From the NCBI GenBank assembly GCA_028821575.1, contig JAPPFW010000011.1:1-32594 (forward strand): a stretch of 32,594 nucleotides of DNA, written 5' to 3'. Positions 10,301 to 19,002 of the stretch are shown here, piece by piece. This DNA is from a bacterium (GTDB taxonomy: Bacteria; Actinomycetota; Acidimicrobiia; Spongiisociales; Spongiisociaceae). Each line of letters opens with the position of its first letter. Positions within the stretch are counted from its first letter, which is position 1. The translations under genes and the position numbers were made by a program. A model generated the notes under the pieces. That model had not been told where the DNA came from. It did not search any database and saw nothing but the letters and a program-made list of their open reading frames with translations.

Positions 10301-11962
10301 GTCGATCCGGCATTCGCGGCCGATTCGGCGAGCCTCCAAGTGGCCGAGAACACGGCTTCCGGGGCGGCGGTCGGCGAGCCGGTGGCTGCCGAGGATGCCG
10401 ATGCCGATGCCACGCTCACCTACACGTTGGGCGGTGCGGACGCTTCGGTTTTCGCTATCGACAGGGCGTCGGGGCAGATCAGCACGTCTGCGGCGTTTGA
10501 CTTCGAGGCGCCCGCCGATAGCGATGGCGACAATGTGTATGAGCTGTCGGTGTCGGTGTCGGATGGCCTCGATGCCAGATGGCAGCCAGATGCTTCGGTG
10601 GACGACTCGGTCGCGGTCAGTATCGAGGTGGTCGATGTGGACGAGCCGCTGGTGCTGGCGGGGGGTCTATGCGATGCCGAGGTGGCTGATTGGGCGAGCG
10701 GCGAGTGGGAGTGCGTGTTCGAGGCGACCGATCCCGAGGGGCTTGCGGTGGCGTGGTCGCTGTCGGGCGCGGACGCGGCCCTGTTCCGCATCGACGCCGG
10801 GGTGCTGAGCCTCGCCGAGGCGTCCGACGCCGGTAGCGTCTACGAGGTCACCGTGGAGACCGCGGCGGGCGGCCACACCGTGTCGGTGGAGGTGTCCCTG
10901 GCTGTGATCGCGGTCAACCGGGCGCCGGTGTTCGGCGGTGAGGCTGCCCAGAGGCTGGACAATGCTCTGCCCGCCTTCATCGTCAGCCTTCCGGTGTCGA
11001 AGGCCGACTTCAGCGACCCCGACGGCGACGAACTGACGTTCACGCTGTCCGCCAGCCGCGACGACGTCCACGTGTCGGGCGGCGTCGGGTACAGCGAGAG
11101 GGTCGGGCGCATCTGGTTCGTGGCCAAGAACGCTTGCGGACTGGCGGGGCTGGACCCGCCCGCCGGCGACGCCTACTACACGGTGTTGACGTTGACGGCG
11201 ACCGACTCCGGGGGCGCGGCGGCGCAGGCCACCGCCACGTTCCGGACCGACCCGGAAACCTTCGACTGCCCGTCGCTGGAAGCTGCCACGGTGCACGGCG
11301 CGACGATCACCCTCGACTTCGACGCTGACCTGGCCAAAGGCTGGGTACTCGACGCCGGCGTGATAAGCCCATCCGAGCCCACCGCAGACGAGTTCAAGGT
11401 GGCTGTCGACGGCGCCGCGGCGGCGCTGGCCGACGCGGACGCCGACGCATTGGCGGTCGCCGGCGACACGATCACCATCACCCTGGCATCACCCGTCACC
11501 GCCGACCAGACCGTCACCGTCAGCTACACCCCGGACGGCAGCCCGGTCGCGGCCGCGTTCGCCGAGCAGCCCGCCGCCAACAACACCCCAGCATCGCCCG
11601 AACCAGCAGAGCCGGACTGCACCACCGCGCCCGAGGTCGCCACCAAACCCACCTGCGCCGCGGTGAGCGGCAACGAACTCACCCTCACCTTCAACCGCGG
11701 CCTGGCCGCAATCGACGCCGGGTCGGCCGGCGCGCTGATCTTCTCCTTCCTCGTCGAGGGCGCCTACCACCACGGGCAACCCGTCACGCAATCGCCCAGC
11801 CGGGTAGTCGTCGACGGATCGACGATGACGCTGACCCTAGGAACCCCCATCCAGCCCGGCGACGACGTCACCGTCACCTTCTTCGGCGGCACCCTCAAAG
11901 ACACCGACGGCACCTCGGTGGCGGCCTTCACCGCCACTCTGGCTACAACGGCGCGGGACTGA
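7355..11962 (+). CDS. Giant secreted subtilisin-like (S8) protease, copy C
   Basis: 1535 aa. ATG 7355 overlaps the TGA of copy B by one base (TGATG), so translation is probably coupled. There is a compact signal peptide (hydrophobic core MLVATALAAASVGG, then AGAQP). FN3-like domain from about residue 48, then a PPC-like beta region. The S8 domain runs from about 410 to 715 with D449 (VVDTG), H485 (DHGTA) and S665 (GGTSAA), so the triad is complete. P-domain-like 774-877, FN3-like to about 980, cadherin-like repeats, and two SwmB-like domains at the end. It is the most diverged of the three in the P-domain/FN3 stretch, but its last about 200 bases are nearly identical to A and B. Likely extracellular; the substrate is unknown. 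Confidence 0.9.
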   Translation: MASDGKHRPAWRATVMLVATALAAASVGGFVEAGAQPSTADETAQLSAPTIALYPGDRSMTVTWEPPADLGAGADVTYDIAWIAGDQADDPDAEWTTITGVEATPQYRLLGPSGIENGVSYDVRVRAVTDHAGRWSDPATARPFERDRSSQTYGKRPQELAIPFGVPIGGHITYRMFDVFKVEMPERTGLLVRTGGSVGDTQCRLDYLSGDMVPASWTDYRGLRDDDQCVFYVVVNPGTYFIRISGHNAHASPTNHGSFFVYAELVAPTGGDTDTALPLEVGKETFGHLRNPDAADFWRIDVETQAFIDLHLEHLNAWVHPAIYDSAGEKQKAIVTPYHTYCNPWKCWNKDLRVRAALSRGTYYLKTTTHSQSGVTYVMTRRIDHEYRDVVTQCRASGRSEGVDDALAGCQWHLDNRGQRGGSRGEDANVVAAHLAGYLGEGVHVAVVDTGIDLSHPDLVGNTDPSRSHVYCGSDTAAFRPASDHGTAVAGLVAARDNTIGMRGVAPRAMLHNRRLVDSGCDVTGENIADALTRDMERVCVNTNSWGYRDGSWATPAPLLFDLAVNEGIADGCGGKGIVYVWSAGNGHIERDDSNLSELANYYGVMAVGAVNAKGARSNYSETGTNLWVSAPSNVRAWNAYLRTFPGIATLTTRDRYRKDFGGTSAAAPIVAGVAALVRAANSDLTWRDVKLILAESARRNDRGGWGWFRGAATYGDPSQRYWYNRQYGFGVVDAKAAVDLAETWTNLPPMITQTQTSDEEPFQIPDRPEVISKSVTFDDTIEFVEFVQLDTSFKTSHLRDLRIELISPSGTEVLVVAELDGGPWSHPALNEPFRFGVARLLGEPAQGTWTLRVTGKKPDRQASLDGWGITLYGHRVRPASVKVKSVDHAADGELTVAWGAPAHAGASPVSGYELRYITAAAADRADTRWTVVKVPGGADAVSHTLTGLEAVPHDVQVRALNSTSAGVWSAAMSGTPRSGPNVDPAFAADSASLQVAENTASGAAVGEPVAAEDADADATLTYTLGGADASVFAIDRASGQISTSAAFDFEAPADSDGDNVYELSVSVSDGLDARWQPDASVDDSVAVSIEVVDVDEPLVLAGGLCDAEVADWASGEWECVFEATDPEGLAVAWSLSGADAALFRIDAGVLSLAEASDAGSVYEVTVETAAGGHTVSVEVSLAVIAVNRAPVFGGEAAQRLDNALPAFIVSLPVSKADFSDPDGDELTFTLSASRDDVHVSGGVGYSERVGRIWFVAKNACGLAGLDPPAGDAYYTVLTLTATDSGGAAAQATATFRTDPETFDCPSLEAATVHGATITLDFDADLAKGWVLDAGVISPSEPTADEFKVAVDGAAAALADADADALAVAGDTITITLASPVTADQTVTVSYTPDGSPVAAAFAEQPAANNTPASPEPAEPDCTTAPEVATKPTCAAVSGNELTLTFNRGLAAIDAGSAGALIFSFLVEGAYHHGQPVTQSPSRVVVDGSTMTLTLGTPIQPGDDVTVTFFGGTLKDTDGTSVAAFTATLATTARD

Positions 11963-12460
11963 TCCTCGAGAGGCGACGCCAGCTTCCTCGCCGGGGTGTT
12001 GGCAAACATCAATGCCTGGGCGAGGGAGCAGACCGAGTCCGTGAATCCCTACAGCGGAGGAGTTGTCCGCTGCTCCCGAGAGGCTGCCCTGGGTGAATCC
12101 GGGGGTTGGGGGATCGGTCCCACGGGCGGTACCACGATTGGCCGCAGTAGGGGGACAGACTGGTAGGTGTGCTGGTCGAGGTGCGGTGGCGAACCGGGGC
12201 CGTTCGTCCACAACCTGGTACGGGATTGGATACCAACTTCCGGGAGCGAGACCGTGTTGGAGAGGCGGTCGAGCACGACTTAGCCACACCAACGGGTAGG
12301 TAGCCTGCCTTGGCTACGATCCTGCGGCGTGGACCAGGAAGGAGTACCTCGAGACTGTGCGGGCCATCGCCGTTGGGCTGTGCTACGCCTCCTGCAAGAA
12401 CGCGCCGGAACCTCCAACGCCTTCTCCGCCGACGTAGAGGGTCGGGAGACTGGTGTAGGT
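11963..12460. other. Gene-poor stretch with two unexplained open segments
   Basis: No credible gene with a start and ribosome site was found. Two stretches read like protein. One, 11963-12163, is in frame with the stop of copy C and includes FLAGVLANINAWAR. The other, 12300-12434, is in a different frame, includes TRKEYLETVRAIAVGLCYASC-like text, and ends at TAG 12435. Neither was recognised. They may be decayed gene pieces or chance. No clear terminator was found after copy C. Confidence 0.4.
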
Positions 12461-14389
12461 GTGTTGGGTAGGTGGGTTTGCCTGAGTGTTGTGGTTGCGG
12501 TGCTTCTTGTTCTGGCGTGTGGCGGTGACGGTCAGGTCGTCTACTTCGATAGCCAGAGCGAGCTTGTTCCGGACCGGGATTCAACACGGAGCGCCGGCAC
12601 GGTCTCGGCCTCGCCGCTTGGGGATGAGCCGGTTGCTCAATTGGATGTTGTTCCGTCGGTTGAGGTTGCGTCGCTTCGGGCTATCGCCGTGGACCGAGTT
12701 AACCGACGGAGGGCGGAACTGGGGTATTCACCTCTGGAGATCGGGGATAGTGTTGCTGCTCAGTATGTGGCTGAGCAGGCCCTTACCGGGTTGCGCCTGA
12801 CTGACTACACCCGAGACGGGCTACCGATCGATGCCGTGTACACAGCTACCGGCGGTCGGGGATCTGTCCTGTCCTCTAGCCATATCCGTGGCTATTTCGA
12901 CGCGGCTGAGATTATTCAGTGCAGATCTGCCCTGGTGATTTGTACGAGAACCGATGCGGCAGGTTATTTGTCGGACTATGTGGACTCGCAATTGGCGGAC
13001 GCTCTTCCCCAGGATCCAGGGAGTCTGCTGTTCGCTGACTGGGAGAAACTACATGTGGGGGTCGCATATACCGACTTCACGTTTGTCGTGGTTCTACAGT
13101 TGGAACATCAGCAGGTCACGCATCTCAAGGAGACGTCGGTCTCGGGTGGGTTCCTGAGTCTTGAACTCGCTCCCTACGACGGTATCTCGATTGCATCTAT
13201 CGACATCTACTACTACCCGCCTCCTGCTTCGCCTACGGCTAGCTTGTTCCGAAACAAGGTGTTGTCTGTCCATAGACCTCCGGACAGTGGTCACATACTG
13301 AATCTGCCTGACTCAGCGATCGTAGCCGACTATTGGTCCAGTAACGGTCAGACCACTTCAATAGTTGCATCTCTGGACGGACACCTTCCCGGACCCGGCA
13401 TCTATGAAGTTATCGTCTGGGCAGGCTCCGAACTCCCTGCCAGTTCGTACTTCATCAACATTGAAACGGCGGATCTCCAGCCGGACCCAAACCTCAGACC
13501 ATTCGAGGAGCCAGAGGTCCCTACGCTTCACGATCTTCGACTTTTTGCCCTAGAACTCATAAACCTAGATCGTCAAACGCATGGCGTGGCGCCAGTCAGG
13601 CTTGGATCCAACCAGGCTGCACAGGCCCATGCTGAAGACGCGGCACGTAACGGATACGGAGGTCACTGGACATCCGATGGACTGAAGCCATACATGCTCT
13701 ACACACAAGCAGGTGGTGTCGGTGTAATAGCCGAGAACGCCGCCTGGCAGGCCAGAGGATCAGAGAATTGTGATGACCCTACGATCGTCTGCGGAGATAT
13801 CGATGTGGCCGGCGCGATCGAATCTCTCCAGTGGTCCATGGTGTATGACGACGCTCATGCGAACTGGGGGCATCGCGATACGATCCTTGACCCAATCTAC
13901 GACACCGTCAACATTGGAATAGCCTTCACCGACAGCCATGTCGCGTACTATCAGCACTTCGAATACACGCGGCTAACCCACGAAACGGTCCCCAAACTCA
14001 CCGACGGGACCCTACGCCTTCGGCTGCGACCAAGGACCGGTTTCGAGATAGGCCATATCGAAATCTACTATGACCCACCACCAACCCCGAAACGCCCAGA
14101 GGAGATCTCCGGACTCAGAGCGTACTGTGTAGGTGGCGGGTTCACGGATGACTGTGAGAATGTCGAACCGATAACGCGAGTACTGGCACCACCACCACCC
14201 GGTTCCCATTACGTAGGCCTAGGCCCAGATGATGTTGTAGCTGGAACATGGAATCTTCAGACAGATGGAAGCGTCACCATCGAAGCCGACCTCCGACAGT
14301 TCATCACCACCAGTGGTGTCTACACAATCCTCATAGTCTCACAATCCGAGGATCCAGAACTCTTGGCGATGTACTCCCTCAACCAGTAG
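12461..14389 (+). CDS. Lipoprotein with two CAP (SCP/PR-1) domains
   Basis: 642 aa from GTG 12461, with GGGAG 12 bases upstream; the frame stays open to 12329, but this start places a lipoprotein signal at the N-terminus. The signal is a hydrophobic core ending LVLAC, with C20 as the lipidated residue, then an Asp-rich tether. There are two copies of one unit: a CAP domain followed by a beta segment containing an IxIYYxPPP motif. CAP 1 (about 71-215) is degenerate. CAP 2 (about 355-505) keeps the family signs GHW (H402), AEN (E425) and HANWGHRD (H466, H471). Bacterial CAP proteins are secreted or surface proteins of mostly unknown activity. GC and third-position GC are visibly lower than in the genes around it, which suggests recent acquisition. 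A stem-loop follows at 14465. Confidence 0.82.
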   Translation: MLGRWVCLSVVVAVLLVLACGGDGQVVYFDSQSELVPDRDSTRSAGTVSASPLGDEPVAQLDVVPSVEVASLRAIAVDRVNRRRAELGYSPLEIGDSVAAQYVAEQALTGLRLTDYTRDGLPIDAVYTATGGRGSVLSSSHIRGYFDAAEIIQCRSALVICTRTDAAGYLSDYVDSQLADALPQDPGSLLFADWEKLHVGVAYTDFTFVVVLQLEHQQVTHLKETSVSGGFLSLELAPYDGISIASIDIYYYPPPASPTASLFRNKVLSVHRPPDSGHILNLPDSAIVADYWSSNGQTTSIVASLDGHLPGPGIYEVIVWAGSELPASSYFINIETADLQPDPNLRPFEEPEVPTLHDLRLFALELINLDRQTHGVAPVRLGSNQAAQAHAEDAARNGYGGHWTSDGLKPYMLYTQAGGVGVIAENAAWQARGSENCDDPTIVCGDIDVAGAIESLQWSMVYDDAHANWGHRDTILDPIYDTVNIGIAFTDSHVAYYQHFEYTRLTHETVPKLTDGTLRLRLRPRTGFEIGHIEIYYDPPPTPKRPEEISGLRAYCVGGGFTDDCENVEPITRVLAPPPPGSHYVGLGPDDVVAGTWNLQTDGSVTIEADLRQFITTSGVYTILIVSQSEDPELLAMYSLNQ

Positions 14390-14829
14390 CACACTCCTGA
14401 TCCAACGACGTGGTGGCCAGCTTCTACACCCACCGCGGAGGCGCGGTTCCGGTACCTCTTAAACGCGAGGAGGAATCGCCCTCCTCGCACGACTCCGTCG
14501 GTATCTGCCTTCCCTTTCTCCTCCGACGTTCCTCCAAGCGGTGCGCAGATGGCAATGGCACTGCCAGGGCCTTAGACCCCAATCCCTAACCTGGCAACGA
14601 AGCGACGCTCGGAGTGCGTTCCTCTTCTTTCGCGGTGGGTTGTCACGGTCAGAGAGGACGTATTGATGATCGGAGCGCCCAACGGGTCTGGTTCAGGACC
14701 GGTACCCCGCCCGAGACCACCACCGCAACCGGGGGCGGTTGGACCTGCCCTCTCCACAGGGCGCCGACATCGATCTGTCCGGCTGCCGGCGGATTTGTCG
14801 AGTCCCCGACTCGTGTGGAACGCTGCATC
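14390..14829. other. Intergenic region between the CAP lipoprotein and the selenoprotein candidate
   Basis: 440 bases without a supported gene. It contains the stem-loop at 14465-14488. An open frame leads into the next gene from 14614, but its composition and lack of a ribosome site argue against it being coding. No confident promoter was identified. Confidence 0.5.
14465..14488 (+). terminator. Stem-loop terminator after the CAP lipoprotein gene
   Basis: Perfect 9-bp stem: GCGAGGAGG (14465-14473) pairs with CCTCCTCGC (14480-14488) around loop AATCGC. It lies about 75 bases after the stop. There is no T-run, as is common for high-GC actinobacterial terminators. Confidence 0.5.
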
Positions 14830-15378
14830 ATGGCACGCATCGAAGTGATACCCGACGACTCCTGGGACGGCGCGCTCGGCGAGCTCTACCCCCGGGTTGT
14901 GGATCGTGCGTACGGCCGGGTCGACAACATCCTCGCCGTGCACTCCCTCAACCCCCGCGGCATGGCTGCGCACCAGGGTCTGTACGAGTCGGCGATGGCA
15001 GGAACAGCGACGCTCCGCAAGGTCGAGCGGGAGATCATCGCCTTGGTCGTGAGTCTCGAGAATGACTGCCACTACTGAGTCGTCCACCACCGGCGCGGTC
15101 TGCGCCGGCTGATCAACGACGACGAGCTCGTCGCGGCGATCGAACGGGACTGGAAAACTGCTGACCTGTCACCCAAGCGGAGGTCGATGCTGAGGTTCGC
15201 GGTCAAGCTGACTACAGCACCGGGCGCGATGGATGACGCCGACGTGGAGGATCTTCGCTCGGCCGGTTTCTCTGATCGTGACATTCTCGACATAGTCGAG
15301 GTCGTCGGCTATTACGCGTACGCGAACCGGGTGGCCGACGGTCTCGGCATCGAGACCGAACCCTGGATCAGCGACTGA
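14830..15378 (+). CDS. AhpD/carboxymuconolactone-decarboxylase family peroxidase-like protein; probable selenoprotein (TGA = Sec at codon 83)
   Basis: ATG 14830 to TGA 15376-15378, 182 aa with one internal in-frame TGA (15076-15078). The frame is intact on both sides. The N-terminal part has the family glutamate motif VEREIIAL (E68), then ENDCHY-(TGA)-VVHH. In the AhpD/CMD peroxidase-related family this is the redox motif CxxC with a His shortly after. Here C80 is followed three codons later by TGA at the second cysteine, then H87. E68, C80, codon 83 and H87 keep the E-(12)-C-xx-C-xxx-H spacing of AhpD. The C-terminal part (FAVKLTTAP, then helices to ETEPWISD) completes a protein of the usual length, about 180 aa. 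A hairpin just after the TGA matches a bacterial SECIS. Family role: thiol-based peroxide reduction. Alternative: a pseudogene with a nonsense mutation, which the hairpin makes unlikely. The ribosome site is weak (GGAA 9 bases upstream). Confidence 0.82.
15079..15123 (+). promoter_or_regulatory. Bacterial SECIS element (selenocysteine insertion hairpin)
   Basis: Upper stem: CCGGCGC (15090-15096) pairs perfectly with GCGCCGG (15102-15108), closing a GGTCT loop (15097-15101). It starts 11 bases after the TGA, as in the E. coli fdhF minimal SECIS, which also has GGUCU in its loop. A lower stem is possible between GTCGTC (15079-15084) and GACGAC (15118-15123). The loop begins 18 bases after the TGA. 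The spacing and guanine-rich loop match what SelB binding needs. It lies within the coding sequence, as bacterial SECIS elements do. Confidence 0.82.
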
Positions 15379-15405
15379 TCCGTCACGAGCCGCCGGGGGC
15401 CGTCA

Positions 15406-15846
15406 TCATGTGGTCGGGTAGCTGAGCCGGACCAGAGGGATCGCCCGGTCGGTGCCCTCCTGGTACCGCGCGTAGCGAGGAGCGCCCGCGATCCGCGCCT
15501 TCCACAACTCCTCCCGCTCGTCACCGGTGAGGGTCTCCGCCACCGCCGGGAGGATTCGCTCCCTGTCCTGCACGATCACGTCGGGGTTGGCTACGAGGTT
15601 GTGGTACCAGGCCGGGTGGTGATCGGCGCCACCGAAGGATCCGACCACCACCATCGAGTCGCCGTCGGGCAGGTAGCTGAGGCAGACCGTGTGCGGTTTG
15701 GCGGAACGGCGGCCGGTGGTGCGAAGAAGGATGCACGGCATCCCGTCGACGCGGCCGCCGACCCTGCCCCTGGTCAGCTTGTACAGAACGACGTGGATGC
15801 GCGAGATCCACGGGATGAGCCGGTGCGGAGGTGTCCAGTCGCTCAT
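15406..15846 (-). CDS. Ddn-type deazaflavin (F420)-dependent nitroreductase family protein
   Basis: 146 aa from ATG 15846 (MSDWTPPHR); a TTG at 15870 would add eight residues. Family signatures: an N-terminal amphipathic helix (LIPWISRIHVVLYKLT), LLRTTGRRS, then LPDGDSMVVVGSFGG and HPAWYHNLVANPDV. The last motif is the hallmark of the Ddn split-barrel family, which binds coenzyme F420 and reduces quinones or nitro compounds. The length matches the family (about 140-150). The gene converges on the selenoprotein candidate, with stops 27 bases apart. Its substrate cannot be told from sequence. It implies that the host makes F420, consistent with an actinobacterium. Confidence 0.88.
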   Translation of the reverse strand: MSDWTPPHRLIPWISRIHVVLYKLTRGRVGGRVDGMPCILLRTTGRRSAKPHTVCLSYLPDGDSMVVVGSFGGADHHPAWYHNLVANPDVIVQDRERILPAVAETLTGDEREELWKARIAGAPRYARYQEGTDRAIPLVRLSYPTT

Positions 15847-15870
15847 GCCTAGCCCGCGACGCTTCGCCAA

Positions 15871-15891
15871 CTACTGACTACCGACTACCGA
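15871..15891. repeat. Tandem heptamer repeat, site 1
   Basis: Three consecutive 7-base units, CTACTGA, CTACCGA and CTACCGA, lie in the 60-base gap between the Ddn-like gene and korB. The period and consensus resemble the arrays at 23373 and 32496. Confidence 0.7.
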
Positions 15892-15906
15892 CTCGGAACT
15901 AATCAG

Positions 15907-16904
<998 letters not shown>

Positions 16905-16908
<4 letters not shown>

Positions 16909-18809
16909 CGGCCTGCAATCTCCATGATCTTGGCGCTTATCTCGCCGAATTTGAACGGGACCCCCTCCACCTTGCTGAAGGAGATGACGGGCCGGACGAA
17001 TTCGGCCTTCACCATCCGCGACAGCTGGCCGTTGTTCATCTCGGGGATCAGCACCTGGTCGTAGCTGCTCAGCACGGTGGGCATGTTGGGAGGGAACGGG
17101 CTCAGGTACCGGATCCGGGCGTAGGCGACCTTGGCGCCCTTCCGCCGGGCGTTGCCCACCCCCGCCTTGACCGCCGAGTACGTCGAGCCCCAGCTCAGCA
17201 CCAGCAGGTCCGCCCCGTCGGGGTCGTCGACCTCCACCTCCGGGATGTCGTTGGCGATGTTCGCCACCTTCCAGGCCCTGATGTCGGTCATGAGCTGGTG
17301 GTTGTCGGGGTCGTAGGAGACGTTCCCCGTCCCCTCCTCCTTCTCGAGGCCGCCGATGCGGTGCTCGAGGCCGGGCATGCCGGGGATCGCCCAGCGGCGG
17401 GACATGGTCTGGAGGTCACGCAGGTAGGGCAGGAACTTGTCGCCGGCGTTCGGCCCGGTCGCGAACGGAACGCCGAGGCGCGGTAGGGATGCGATGTCGG
17501 GCAGCCTCCACGGCTCGGAACCGGTGGCGATGTAGCCGTCGGAGAGGAGGATGACCGGGGTCATGTACTTCACGGCGATCCGGGCGGCCTCGATGGCCAC
17601 CTCGAAGGCGTCCGACGGGGAGGAGGCGGCGATCACCGGCAGGGGGGACTCGCCGTGGCGACCCCACACCGCCAGGAACAGGTCCGACTGCTCGGGCTTG
17701 GTCGGGAGCCCGGTCGAGGGGCCGCCCCGCTGCACGTCGACGATGATCATCGGCATCTCGGTGATCATCGCCAGGCTGATCGTCTCGCCCTTGAGGGACA
17801 GGCCCGGCCCGCTCGTGCCGGTGACGGCCAGCGACCCGGCGAAGGCGGCGCCGAGTGCGGCGCCCGCCGCTGCGATCTCGTCCTCGGCTTGGAAGGTCTT
17901 CACTCCGAAGTTCCGGTGGCGCACCAACTCGTGCAGGATCTCCGAGGCGGGGGTGATCGGGTAGGAGGCGTAGAACAGCGGCAGGCCGGACAGTTGCGAG
18001 GCGGCTACCAGCCCCCACGACAGCGCCGCGTTGCCGTTGACGTTGGTGTAGGTGCCGGGCGGGAGCGCCGCAGGCCGGACCTCGATCTGGCGGGCGAAGC
18101 TCTCGGTGGTTATGCCGTAGTTGTATCCGGCCTTGAGAGCCGCAAGGTTGGCGTTCATGACCGGCTCGATTCGGCCGAACTTCTTCCTCACCCATTCGGC
18201 GGTCACCTTGGTCTCCCGACCGAACATCCACAGGAGCAGGCCCAAGGCGAGGAAGTTCTTCGAGCGGAGCACCGCTCGCCCGCTCACGCCCGAGCCCTTC
18301 ACCGCCTCCTTGGTGAGCGTTTCCATCGGGACCGCGTGGAGGTCATAGCCGGCTAGGGATCCGTCCTCGAGGGGGCTGGACTCGAAGCCGGCCTTGTAGA
18401 GGTTTCGCTCGTCGAAGGCTTCCTCGTTGATGATCAGTATCCCGTCCTCGCGCAGGTCCTTGAGATGGACCTTGAGTGCGGCCGGGTTCATGGCCACCAG
18501 CACCCCGGGCCGGTCGCCGGGGGTGAGGATGTCCCAGTCGGCTATCTGGAGTTGGAAGGACGAGACGCCGGGTAGGGTGCCGGCCGGCGCGCGGATCTCG
18601 GCCGGGAAGGTCGGCAGGGTGGCGAGATCGTTCCCGAAGTTGGCGGCTGCGTCCGTGAACCGGTTGCCGGCCAACTGCATCCCGTCGCCCGAGTCGCCTG
18701 CGAAGCGGATCACCATGCGATCCTGGTTGACGACCTGAATGCCTCCGTTCGGCCCCGCCACCCCGGGGTCCGGCTGCCCGGGTCCGGCTGCGTAGTTCTC
18801 GCTATCCAC
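16905..18809 (-). CDS. korA: 2-oxoglutarate:ferredoxin oxidoreductase, fused gamma-alpha subunit
   Basis: 634 aa from GTG 18809, preceded by an AGAGGAA-type purine stretch. The N-terminal gamma domain (about 30-215) begins RMVIRFAGDSGDGMQLAG. The alpha pyrimidine-binding domain follows, with LFYASYPITPASEI, FQAEDEIAAAGAALGA and GTSGPGLSLKGE. After it come QRGGPSTGLPTKPEQSDL and a transketolase C-like domain (VLSWGSTYSAVKAG). The gamma-alpha fusion is usual in actinobacterial KorA. With korB it forms the oxidative decarboxylase that can replace NAD-linked 2-oxoglutarate dehydrogenase in the TCA cycle. It is the first gene of the pair; its promoter should lie in 18810-19002. Confidence 0.93.
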
Positions 18810-18921
18810 TTCCTCTGCTCTCTCTCAACGCGCGTGCAAGCGCTCTCCAGGGCGTTTCGGAGTGGTCAGCAACATCGTCGGCCCGGTCCGAATCCCCGGC
18901 GAGGCGCATGCGGTAAGTGTA

Positions 18922-18995
18922 CCCTGTCCGGCTGCCTTTCCGGTACTCGAATCCATTGCAACTCCCGGTAACCGGGTGTTTGCGGCCGGACAGGG
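18922..18995 (-). terminator. Long inverted repeat after amidase 1, upstream of korA
   Basis: An 11-bp perfect inverted repeat, CCCTGTCCGGC (18922-18932) and GCCGGACAGGG (18985-18995), encloses 52 bases that include a smaller hairpin (CCCGG-TAA-CCGGG near 18964-18976). Read on the - strand it begins eight bases after the amidase 1 stop and ends 112 bases before the korA start. It could be a terminator or a structured leader. No T-run follows. Confidence 0.45.
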
Positions 18996-19002
18996 GCTCG
19001 TA

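Larger units (their letters stand above)
1..11962 (+). repeat. Tandem array of three paralogous protease genes
   Basis: Copies A, B and C are head-to-tail with one-base stop/start overlaps. Bases 550-795 of A are identical to 5199-5444 of B. The terminal SwmB-coding segment is almost identical in all three. This fits recent duplication plus gene conversion, and makes the region prone to assembly error. Confidence 0.9.

Noticed and set aside
11963..12163. Readthrough extension of protease copy C
   Set aside because: Copies A and B stop at the equivalent codon, so the extension is not part of the conserved protein, and no SECIS-like hairpin follows this TGA.
14614..14829. Longer N-terminus for the CMD/AhpD gene
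   Set aside because: The added residues are low-complexity and unlike the family, and there is no ribosome site at 14614. ATG 14830 gives a normal family start.
14830..15078. The upstream half of the CMD gene as a stand-alone short protein or a simple nonsense pseudogene
   Set aside because: The downstream frame is undamaged, motifs continue across the TGA, and a SECIS-like hairpin is placed correctly. A pseudogene would not be expected to keep these.
18885..18960. tRNA-like text (CGAATCC motifs)
   Set aside because: No acceptor stem or cloverleaf could be formed. The motifs are chance in GC-rich sequence.
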